Assembly (NCBI GenBank): GCA_023227825.1
Contig: JALOCJ010000006.1
Coordinates: 1 to 64,000, forward strand
DNA length: 64,000 bases
Reading direction: 5' to 3'
DNA from: Candidatus Cloacimonas sp.
GTDB lineage: Bacteria > Cloacimonadota > Cloacimonadia > Cloacimonadales > Cloacimonadaceae
Numbering within the stretch: position 1 is the first letter of the stretch; each line of letters starts with the position of its first letter. The notes below the pieces were generated by a model. It searched no databases. It was not told the origin of the DNA and worked only from the letters and a program-made list of their open reading frames with translations. Position numbers and translations under genes: made by a program. This document shows positions 57,185 to 64,000 of the stretch, piece by piece.

Positions 57185-59047
57185 CTATGATAAAATATTT
57201 TCGGGGTATACTATCAGAGCTTTCATCCACTTTTTAAGGGCTGAGATGCGTTCATTTTTATCGGTTGGTAAAACAAAGGGTTGACGCCCTCTGGTATCTA
57301 AAACAATACCAACAACTCCACCGTGCAGATCTACGGTTATTTCTTTCTTCCTGTCTGCATCTAAAATTAAGCCACTATGCGTTTTTAAGGTTGCTTTAGC
57401 TACCTTTCCAATCTCACAGGGAATTAAACGCATTTCTCCAAAGGGGATATCTTCTTCAAAAACAGAGCCATCAGGAAGTTCCAGTTTGGCATAAAGAGCA
57501 GGTTTACCAATTTTGCTTTTACCTACAGGGGCTACGCAAGTTCCCAAATAAATCATACAATCCTTACGGAAAACCTCTGTAGCAGCTTTTGAACTTATTT
57601 CAGATAGCACACCTAAATGGGGCATCATAAAAATGCTATCTACAGAAAGACGGGTTATTCCTTCAGGTAGAAAAGCATCAATTAACATCATCACGGTCTG
57701 ATTTCTGCGTGGAGCATGAGATAAAACTCCTCCGCTACCAACTAAAAGGTCTAAAGTCATCATATTTACAATTGTTTCTCCGGAAACGGATTGGGAGAAT
57801 GCTTCTGAAATATCACGCTGTTTTTGCATCCCTTTTAAGGAACTGGCAAAGGACTTATGCTGCTCAAAAGCCAAACGCAATGCTTCTTTGGCAATTGCTT
57901 GTTCCAAAACAAGCTCTTCCAACAGAGAAGGAATCGTTGTAGGACGAATCATCTTGTTTTTAATCATATTGCGCAGTTCACTTTCATTAATGTCAAAAGG
58001 CACCCAACGCATAATATTTTCCAGTCCTGCGGAAGCCAGAACATTGGAAATACTGTAGCTTAAACCTAAATTAGCACTGACCGTGCGGTTGAAAATGAAG
58101 TCCTTGGTAAAAACGCTGAAGATATCAGTTGTAGCGCCACCGATATCAACACCTACAACTTCAATATTTTCTTCTTTAGAAATTGCCTGCATAATATTTC
58201 CTACAGCTGCTGGAGTTGGCATAATAGGAACTTGTTCGTGATCAGGACCAACAGTCCATTCCATCAGTTTGTTATAGCCAGGTGCTTGTTTCATAACATG
58301 TTCCATAAAAAGATTGTGAATCTTTTCTCTGGCTGGAAGCAGGTTTTCAATTTCCAGTTTGGGACGAATGTTATCAGTGATAATCAAATCCACTTTTTCA
58401 CCGAGGGTTTTGACAATTTCTTCTCTGGCATCTTTATTGCCGGCATAAATAACTGGCAATTTGTAACCGGAACCGAGACGGGGTTTAGGATCCGCACTAG
58501 CAACCAATTCAGCCATTTCTACAACATGTTTAACTGTGCCGCCATCTTCACCGCCTGCCATTAAAATCATATCGGGTCTCAGTTCCCGGATACGTTCAAT
58601 TTTTTCATGATTCATTCTTTTATCGTTACTGGCAATCAGGTCCATAACAATTGCTCCAGCTCCTAAAGCTGCTCTTTCGGCACTTTCACCTGTCATAGAA
58701 GCAACAACTCCAGTAACCATCATTTGTAATCCACCACCTGCGGAAGATGTTGAAACATAAGCATCAACACCAATATCACCTTTACGGGGGATAACGAATT
58801 CGCCGTTTTCCATAAATTTGATATTAGGATTGTGATATTTCAAGCGTGCCAGTTCTTCCAATTCCTGTGTGGCATTGATAACACCTTTGGTAACATCGTT
58901 TAAGGGTGCTTCTACAGTTGTAGGTGCTTCTCCGCGAATGGTTTGACGAAATTCTCCATCTATCCATTCAATTAAAATTGCCTTGGTAGTAGTGCTGCCA
59001 CAATCAGTTGCAACAATACGGGTAAGGCGTTTCTCATCGTATTGCAT
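57185..59047 (-). CDS. MutL/GlmL-family ASKHA ATPase (glutamate mutase accessory type)
   Basis: 620 aa. The actin-like ATPase fold is clear: phosphate-1 loop VATDCGSTTTKAILIE (about 12-27), a second phosphate loop VVGVDIGGATTDIFSV and the adenosine loop DLLVGSGGVLSHAP. MAGGEDGGTVKHVVEMAE is typical of the MutL/GlmL group (PF13941). In clostridia such proteins sit next to B12-dependent glutamate mutase and probably act as a reactivase. No mutase subunit (GlmS/GlmE) is in this window; the partner is the gene at 56043. The family call is good, the substrate or client is uncertain. Confidence 0.85.
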   Translation of the reverse strand: MQYDEKRLTRIVATDCGSTTTKAILIEWIDGEFRQTIRGEAPTTVEAPLNDVTKGVINATQELEELARLKYHNPNIKFMENGEFVIPRKGDIGVDAYVSTSSAGGGLQMMVTGVVASMTGESAERAALGAGAIVMDLIASNDKRMNHEKIERIRELRPDMILMAGGEDGGTVKHVVEMAELVASADPKPRLGSGYKLPVIYAGNKDAREEIVKTLGEKVDLIITDNIRPKLEIENLLPAREKIHNLFMEHVMKQAPGYNKLMEWTVGPDHEQVPIMPTPAAVGNIMQAISKEENIEVVGVDIGGATTDIFSVFTKDFIFNRTVSANLGLSYSISNVLASAGLENIMRWVPFDINESELRNMIKNKMIRPTTIPSLLEELVLEQAIAKEALRLAFEQHKSFASSLKGMQKQRDISEAFSQSVSGETIVNMMTLDLLVGSGGVLSHAPRRNQTVMMLIDAFLPEGITRLSVDSIFMMPHLGVLSEISSKAATEVFRKDCMIYLGTCVAPVGKSKIGKPALYAKLELPDGSVFEEDIPFGEMRLIPCEIGKVAKATLKTHSGLILDADRKKEITVDLHGGVVGIVLDTRGRQPFVLPTDKNERISALKKWMKALIVYPENILS

Positions 59048-59062
59048 ATATCCTCCATTTAT

Positions 59063-59461
59063 TCAAGCAGTTTTATTTTTTCTCTTAAATCTTTTGTTGA
59101 AAAATGCTTTTCTTTTAGCTTTGCGATGCTCTCTTTTAAGCTTATTTTCCTTTCTGCGTTCACGAGTGTAAATTTCATCCAGTTCGTCCATTCTTTTAAT
59201 AAGTTTCTTCAGGTTATTTTCATCTTCCATCATAATGGCAAACTGCTGATATTTTTTAGAATCAAAAATGATTTCAGCTACCGGAAGAATAAAAAAAAGT
59301 GCCTGACTTCCAATTCCGTGTAAAGGACGGAGGGACTCCAAAAGCAGAATTCCTGCAGGAGCTAAATGCCTTTCAGCAATGAATTTTGCCACCTTTTCAA
59401 GCATTTCATTTATTTCGCTTTCTGAGGTCTCGGGTCGTATTTCCCAAAAGTCCTTATTCAT
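59063..59461 (-). CDS. Small hypothetical protein with basic C-terminal helix
   Basis: About 132 aa from the ATG at 59459-59461; a TTG five codons earlier overlaps the end of comF. It has two amphipathic helices (SEINEMLEKVAKFIAERHLAPAGILLLESL), a hydrophobic stretch (GSQALFFILPVAEIIF) and a long Lys/Arg helix (ERRKENKLKREHRKAKRKAFFNKRFKRKNK). The first half has the look of a protein-docking helical domain. The start is next to the comF stop, so translation is probably coupled. The next gene, MutL/GlmL, begins 15 nt later. Family not recognised. Confidence 0.65.
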   Translation of the reverse strand: MNKDFWEIRPETSESEINEMLEKVAKFIAERHLAPAGILLLESLRPLHGIGSQALFFILPVAEIIFDSKKYQQFAIMMEDENNLKKLIKRMDELDEIYTRERRKENKLKREHRKAKRKAFFNKRFKRKNKTA

Positions 59462-59462
59462 T

Positions 59463-60185
59463 TTAAGCTCTTGCAACAGTTATGGCACAAATTTTTTCTG
59501 CTCCTGCAGAGTGTAGGGTTTTGGCAATTTCATTTAAAGTGCTGCCTGTAGTGAAAACATCATCAATTAAAATAATTTTTTTCCCTTCCACCAGTTTTTT
59601 ATCTTTCACTTTGAAGGCACCCTCTAAATTCTTTATTCTATGATCGCGGGAAAGCAGGGTTTGGCTTAAAGTATTTATTCTTCTTTGCACAGGGTTAAGA
59701 TAAAGCATATCAATCAATTGAGCTACAGCATAAGCAATCAAATCGGATTGATTGTAACCCCGTTCTCTTTTTCTTACTCTATGCAAGGGAACTGAACATA
59801 TATAGTCGTAATTTTTTAAAGCTGTGTGGGATTCAATCAATTCTGCAATCGGCAAGGCAAAATAGCCGGCTGGAGAACTGTAACCTTCATACTTTAAAAT
59901 ATGTATCAGGTCTCTAACAGGACCTGAATAGCGAAAAATAGAGATAGCAGAATCAAAATTAAATTGTCCTTCAGCACAGAACTCACAGGGAAGTTTTTTA
60001 TTTTCACTTCCACAAACAGGACAGGTTCCTTCTCCAATTAAATACAGCTTCGCCTCACAATCAGAACAAATAACCTGATGACGGTCATCTATTCTGTTTC
60101 CACAAACCAAACAGGCAGGTGGAATCAGGAGTTCTAAGATTTTATTCCAGAGCTTTTTCAATTGCAGCAAAAATCCACCTTCCAT
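59463..60185 (-). CDS. comF: ComF-family phosphoribosyltransferase-like protein
   Basis: 240 aa. The N-terminal zinc ribbon has eight Cys in four CxxC-type pairs (C25/C28, C40/C43, C55/C58, C67/C70). The rest is the type I PRT fold: FRYSGPVRDLIHILKYEG, VPLHRVRKRERGYNQSDLIA and the PRPP loop IILIDDVFTTGSTLNE. ComF helps DNA transformation in competent bacteria. The ATG at 60185 lies inside purQ (44-nt overlap) with a poor RBS. A TTG five codons on (60170), just after GGAAGGTGGA, may be the real start. Other competence genes are not in the window. Confidence 0.9.
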   Translation of the reverse strand: MEGGFLLQLKKLWNKILELLIPPACLVCGNRIDDRHQVICSDCEAKLYLIGEGTCPVCGSENKKLPCEFCAEGQFNFDSAISIFRYSGPVRDLIHILKYEGYSSPAGYFALPIAELIESHTALKNYDYICSVPLHRVRKRERGYNQSDLIAYAVAQLIDMLYLNPVQRRINTLSQTLLSRDHRIKNLEGAFKVKDKKLVEGKKIILIDDVFTTGSTLNEIAKTLHSAGAEKICAITVARA

Positions 60186-60828
60186 CTTTATGGGGAACTG
60201 TTTCTGTAGCAGAACGTTCAGGATGCGGCATCATTCCTAAAATGTTTCGTTGTTTATTACAAATTCCGGCAATATTATCCAATGAGCCATTGGGATTACT
60301 ATCTATATTTAAATTTCCCTTTTTATCACAATAGCGGAAAAGAATTTGGTCGTTATCTTGCAGTTGTTTTAAACCATCGGATTCAATATAAAAATTGCCT
60401 TCTTTATGCGCTATAGGAATATCCAAAACTTTCCCTTTGCCAATGCTTTGAGTGAAAGGACTGGCTACTGTTTCCACCCGAATATATTGATGCTGGCAGA
60501 TAAAACATAAATTTTCATTCATTAGCAATGTTCCCGGTAGTAAACCACATTCCGTTAAAATCTGAAAACCGTTACAGATACCAAGTAATAAACCTCCTTT
60601 TTGGGCAAAAGCGATAACTTCTTTTACTATAGGAGAAAACCTGGCTAAAGCTCCACAGCGAAGATAATCTCCATAGGAAAAACCACCAGGCAAAATCACT
60701 AAATCCGGTTTCTCCAAATCAGTATCTTTATGCCAGATAAGCTTTGTCTGATGATTCCTGCAAAGGCAAACTTTATAGACATCGTGATCACAATTAGAAC
60801 CAGGAAAAGTTACAACACTAATACGCAA
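60142..60828 (-). CDS. purQ: Phosphoribosylformylglycinamidine synthase, glutaminase subunit
   Basis: 228 aa. With PurL and PurS it converts FGAR to FGAM, step 4 of purine synthesis; PurQ makes ammonia from glutamine. The class I amidotransferase triad is visible: Cys85 in LLGICNGFQIL, His202 and Glu204 in MMPHPERSATE. The oxyanion strand is VILPGGFSYGDYLRCGALA. Length is normal. It starts 4 nt after purS and its end overlaps comF. purL is not present in the window. Confidence 0.97.
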   Translation of the reverse strand: MRISVVTFPGSNCDHDVYKVCLCRNHQTKLIWHKDTDLEKPDLVILPGGFSYGDYLRCGALARFSPIVKEVIAFAQKGGLLLGICNGFQILTECGLLPGTLLMNENLCFICQHQYIRVETVASPFTQSIGKGKVLDIPIAHKEGNFYIESDGLKQLQDNDQILFRYCDKKGNLNIDSNPNGSLDNIAGICNKQRNILGMMPHPERSATETVPHKDGRWIFAAIEKALE

Positions 60829-60832
60829 GATA

Positions 60833-61084
60833 TTACTCCTCAGAAATTATTTCATAGTGATAGGTCTCAGTATTAGGATTAGCCAAAAGGTCTTGGCAAA
60901 TTTGTTTTACTTCCTGGCTTACTTGTTCTCTGTTATCATTCATAAATCTCATTTCTATATATTTACTGATGCGGGTTTCAATCACCTCTGTGTAACCCAG
61001 ATTATGCAGAGAATTAGTAACTGCTTTACCTTGCGGATCAAGAACATTAGGTTTCAGTTGAACATAAATCTTGGCTTTCAGCAT
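60833..61084 (-). CDS. purS: Phosphoribosylformylglycinamidine synthase subunit PurS
   Basis: 83 aa, the usual length. The fold pattern AKIYVQLKPNVLDPQGKAVTNSLHNLGY and YIEMRF is characteristic. PurS bridges PurQ and the small-type PurL in bacteria with a split FGAM synthase. It is the first gene of purS-purQ-comF and ends 4 nt before purQ. Confidence 0.95.
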   Translation of the reverse strand: MLKAKIYVQLKPNVLDPQGKAVTNSLHNLGYTEVIETRISKYIEMRFMNDNREQVSQEVKQICQDLLANPNTETYHYEIISEE

Positions 61085-61376
61085 TGCTTATCCTTTCGCT
61101 TATTTCTCAATTTATCCTTGTCTTTTAACTTTAGATTTTAGTCAATACTTTTGTTTAGAATAGCAACAAGGATATTACGGATAATACGGATTTACACGGA
61201 TATAGGAATAAGAAGGGGATTTTTAGAATTTATAGGATTTTTATCCTCCCTTCTCAATTCTTCATTTATAATTAGAGAACAGGAAATGAAGGGATGTAAT
61301 TTATTCCAGAAATATCCCTCCGCTCTCTGCCCTTCGCTCTAAGTTCTCACATTTTACATTCTTCCGTCCCTTTTAA
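61085..61376. other. Intergenic spacer with degenerate ACGGAT tract
   Basis: 292 bp with no gene. At about 61173-61250 it holds ATTACGGATAATACGGATT, TACACGGATATAGG and GAATTTATAGGATT, a low-complexity tract like those at 32400 and 55803. No clear promoter or terminator was found. Confidence 0.4.
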
Positions 61377-64000
61377 CTACATAGTTACAATCCTTGTATT
61401 TATATGATAGTCCTGCAAAATTGGTAGATTAGCAAGAGCTGTTTTATAATTTGCAAGTTGATAAGGATCGTAAATATCTCCGCTTTTGTAATCTACAATT
61501 AAAATCTCTTTTTCAGCAGTATTCACCATCAAACGGTCTATCCTGAGAACTTTTCCCTTCGCAACTATTTCTTGTTCGGTAAAGATATTATTCCAGCCAG
61601 AAGCAAAAAGATAGGGATTTGCAGCACAGACATTTTTACAGCGTTCCGCCAGTTGGTCTATTTGGAAGCGGGTAAAAATAGCTCCATAGCGGCTCAGGCA
61701 TCTGTAATAAGCATATTTATGTTCTTTTGTTTCATTGCGGATAAGGAAGGACATATAAAAATGCAATAAATCCCCAATCAGTTTTGGGCGTTCAAATAGA
61801 TAGTATGTTTTAAGGTCTTTCACGGCAGGAAGGTCTATAGGGACTAAATGATCCCAATTTATAGGTTTATGATGACGAATTTTTATATGAGAATTGATTT
61901 GTTCCAGATTAGTTTTTGGGGATTGGGAAGAAAAAAATGTTCCTTTCTTATTCTCCTGCAGGCAGCTTTTTTCAATATAAACTCCGCGTTCATCAGGAGT
62001 GGAATTCTTAAAATGAGCTAAAACAGAATTACAAAGTGCTACAGTCAGATTATCTTCTTTATTTGCATTATAATAGTCCTCCCATCCCTCCTTAAACTTG
62101 TAACCGAAATAGAGATGTAATTTTTGTTCTGCTCGGGTTATAGCTACATAGAGGTTATTTAATTCTTCCAGTTGTTCTCTTTTCCTGTTTTGGAGATAGA
62201 GATCGGCATAGCTTGATGTTTTCAGGATTTTCTGATAATGTAAACTGAGCCCGAAATCCCGAATTCGGTTAAATGTGTTTCCTTCATACTCTAATGCCCA
62301 ATTAAGGGTTTTACTATTTGTTCTATGTTTTCCGGAAAGGTTACAGAAAACGAAAACCCGATTAAATTGTAAGCCCTTAGATTTATGGATGGTTAGAAGC
62401 TGTAAACTGTCATCAGCATTCACAGATACCTGTTTAAAATCCTCAGCATTGGCATTATCTTTAAAATAGGTAAGTAAATCGGGAAAAGAAGTTCCTTTAT
62501 TAGAAGCAGCTAACTGGTGTGCTGATAAAATATCCAGAAAGCGATGTAAATTCAAATAGTCCCGTTCACTTGGCTGTTTGGAGGGTAAACAAAGGTCTAT
62601 CATTTCTCTGCATATTTCAGTTGCTTTTTTGTTTTCTTGTTGCCAAGAGAGTTGGTAGAATTCATTTACGATAGGTATAGCCGAAAAATCCGCTTTTACA
62701 GGTTTTTGTTTATCTTTTTGCACTTCTATTGTTCGGGAAATGATATTAAGGGTTTGTTTCATTACTTTTGTATTGATTAGCACATAGTCGGAACGCAGAA
62801 AGGAAATAAAATCCATCCAGTCACCCCAGGCTAAAAAACGCAGCCAGGAAAGCAAAGGAGCTACATAATGATGTTCTATAATAGACCTGTTGGGTTGAAA
62901 TAAACTGGTTTTGCCGCTTAAATCCAATGCCTGCTGAATTTTTGTAAGTTCTTCATTGGTTCTACATAAAATAGCAATTGATCCGGAAGCATCTTTTTCC
63001 AGAGCCGGCACAACCATCCTTTCTACAAAATCCGTGTAAATATCTTTTTCACTATCAGCAGCAGCTATGCTTGTGGAGAAATTTTTCAGGCAGAATTCAA
63101 TTTCTGTTCCTGGTTCTTTTGTTATTTCTGCGCTCTCAATATGTTTATAATCCCATTGCATTTCTTTTTCTTGCAGTAAATTACGCAGTTCTGTAGCTAT
63201 AAAAACCTGATTGATAAATTCCATTAGAGTAGGACCGCAACGGTAACTTTTATCTAATGCCTCAATGGAAAGATCTTTTAATGCCGGAAAAATATCTTTC
63301 AGATTCAGCAGTAAATCGCGTTCACCACCCCTCCAGCCAAAAATGGATTGTTTTTCATCACCCACAACTATTAAGCCCCCAAAAGGTTTGGAACCTTCTC
63401 CGGCAGTAATTTCTTCTATAATGGGCTTCAACACATTAAATTGAATCAGGGAAGTGTCCTGAAATTCATCTATTAGTAAAAAGCGGGTTCTATGGCTTAA
63501 GAATTGATAAAATTCCGTTGCGGAAACAGCACTTTCGGGATTTAGAAAGGGTGGTTCTTCACTGAAAAGGGCTTCAAAAGTGAACCAGGTTATGTCATCA
63601 TAAGTTAAATTTTTATAACGATAAAGCAAGCGATCGTATTCATCCAGTATACTTTTCCATATTTGAATAATTTCCTCTTGTTCGGGAAGATATAATTTCA
63701 GCATCAAATAATCAGCTAGATAGCGTTTTGCTTCATTTTGGGTATTCTGCAGTTCAATATTTTCTGCTGCAAATTTCTTGTCGCTAATTTTCTGTTTACT
63801 CCAAATATTGTTTTTATCTAATATGTATAGCAGTTTTTCTGCCGCATCCAAATTAAGCTGTTTTAAGTTATTGACAATAGCAATAGGAGTTATGGCATCT
63901 CTCACAACCAAATTTTTAAAGTCCTTATTAAAATAATCTTCCAAAGATGCACTACCCAAAGCAGAACAGATATCTGCTACTAATGCTATAAACTGTTGCA
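61377..64000 (-). CDS. AddA/RecB-type UvrD-family helicase-nuclease (N terminus cut by window edge)
   Basis: At least 873 aa; the frame is open to the right edge, so Walker A lies outside. Helicase motifs II LLIDEFQDTS, III VVGDEKQSIFGWRGG, IV LDKSYRCGPTLMEFIN, V LTIHKSKGLQFNRVFVF and VI LYVAITRAEQKLHLYF are intact. The C-terminal PD-(D/E)xK nuclease has VLRIDRLMVN and ILIVDYKSGDIYDPYQL (Asp and DYK). Such proteins resect double-strand breaks for RecA together with an AddB partner, which is not in view. The class is firm; assignment to AddA rather than a solitary RecB-like enzyme is open. Confidence 0.9.
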   Translation of the reverse strand, partial: QQFIALVADICSALGSASLEDYFNKDFKNLVVRDAITPIAIVNNLKQLNLDAAEKLLYILDKNNIWSKQKISDKKFAAENIELQNTQNEAKRYLADYLMLKLYLPEQEEIIQIWKSILDEYDRLLYRYKNLTYDDITWFTFEALFSEEPPFLNPESAVSATEFYQFLSHRTRFLLIDEFQDTSLIQFNVLKPIIEEITAGEGSKPFGGLIVVGDEKQSIFGWRGGERDLLLNLKDIFPALKDLSIEALDKSYRCGPTLMEFINQVFIATELRNLLQEKEMQWDYKHIESAEITKEPGTEIEFCLKNFSTSIAAADSEKDIYTDFVERMVVPALEKDASGSIAILCRTNEELTKIQQALDLSGKTSLFQPNRSIIEHHYVAPLLSWLRFLAWGDWMDFISFLRSDYVLINTKVMKQTLNIISRTIEVQKDKQKPVKADFSAIPIVNEFYQLSWQQENKKATEICREMIDLCLPSKQPSERDYLNLHRFLDILSAHQLAASNKGTSFPDLLTYFKDNANAEDFKQVSVNADDSLQLLTIHKSKGLQFNRVFVFCNLSGKHRTNSKTLNWALEYEGNTFNRIRDFGLSLHYQKILKTSSYADLYLQNRKREQLEELNNLYVAITRAEQKLHLYFGYKFKEGWEDYYNANKEDNLTVALCNSVLAHFKNSTPDERGVYIEKSCLQENKKGTFFSSQSPKTNLEQINSHIKIRHHKPINWDHLVPIDLPAVKDLKTYYLFERPKLIGDLLHFYMSFLIRNETKEHKYAYYRCLSRYGAIFTRFQIDQLAERCKNVCAANPYLFASGWNNIFTEQEIVAKGKVLRIDRLMVNTAEKEILIVDYKSGDIYDPYQLANYKTALANLPILQDYHINTRIVTM

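Overview
The window looks like a chromosome segment of an AT-rich, Gram-negative, probably anaerobic bacterium. The best guess is Cloacimonadota ('Candidatus Cloacimonas'-like). That rests on the mix of large secreted beta-sandwich proteins, type IX secretion C-terminal signals (YPNPF ... KKM-V-K endings), a PorV/PorQ-like protein, an IleRS of the eukaryote-like type and a MutL/GlmL-family ATPase. The assignment is an inference from gene content; no rRNA gene is present.

Layout. 1-26 kb is a surface-protein and repeat region: a two-gene unit (4150-4800, 1940-4129), then two giant secreted paralogues on the minus strand (8736-15962, 2408 aa; 18020-24223, 2067 aa). Between them lie five arrays of one repeat family (1-1573, 5726-6555, 7207-8658, 16876-17937, 24973-26037), built from two long hairpins in a unit of about 362 bp. 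A REP-associated tyrosine transposase (RAYT, 6562-7140) sits inside the second and third arrays, flanked by half-hairpins, so it is the likely mobiliser of the family. The arrays lie between the 3' end of one minus-strand gene and the promoter or leader of the next. 26-31.6 kb is a minus-strand operon: a small zinc protein, ileS, and a zinc-ribbon/pseudokinase/FGE-fold membrane protein that appears to start at ATT.

31.8-33.4 kb holds a small Cys-containing protein, then efp and a small zinc-ribbon gene. 33.6-42.3 kb is a plus-strand export cluster: an M6-like metalloprotease with HQFGH instead of HEFGH, a PorV/PorQ-like outer-membrane protein, a subtilisin-like protease and a small membrane protein. 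42.8-52.4 kb holds two convergent large secreted proteins with type IX signals, separated by a 75-bp repeat array and by a perfect array of 44 octamers. That array abuts the stop codon of the minus gene and lies before its terminator. 53.6-55.8 kb is copA. 56-59 kb is a two-gene unit, a MutL/GlmL ATPase and a barrel-sandwich partner. 59-61.1 kb is purS-purQ-comF and a small gene. The right edge cuts an AddA/RecB-type helicase-nuclease.

How it works together: the secreted proteins share signal peptides, jelly-roll, Fn3 and ASH-like modules. Most carry type IX signals, and the PorV/Q-like protein is a plausible shuttle for them. Promoters with a common grammar (T-run, TTGACA, 16 bp, TATTAT/A) stand far upstream of several of them, implying leaders of roughly 600-800 nt. 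The repeat families (at least six) fill nearly all long intergenic spaces and are nested in each other. All functions are read from the translated sequence and family knowledge; no database search was run.
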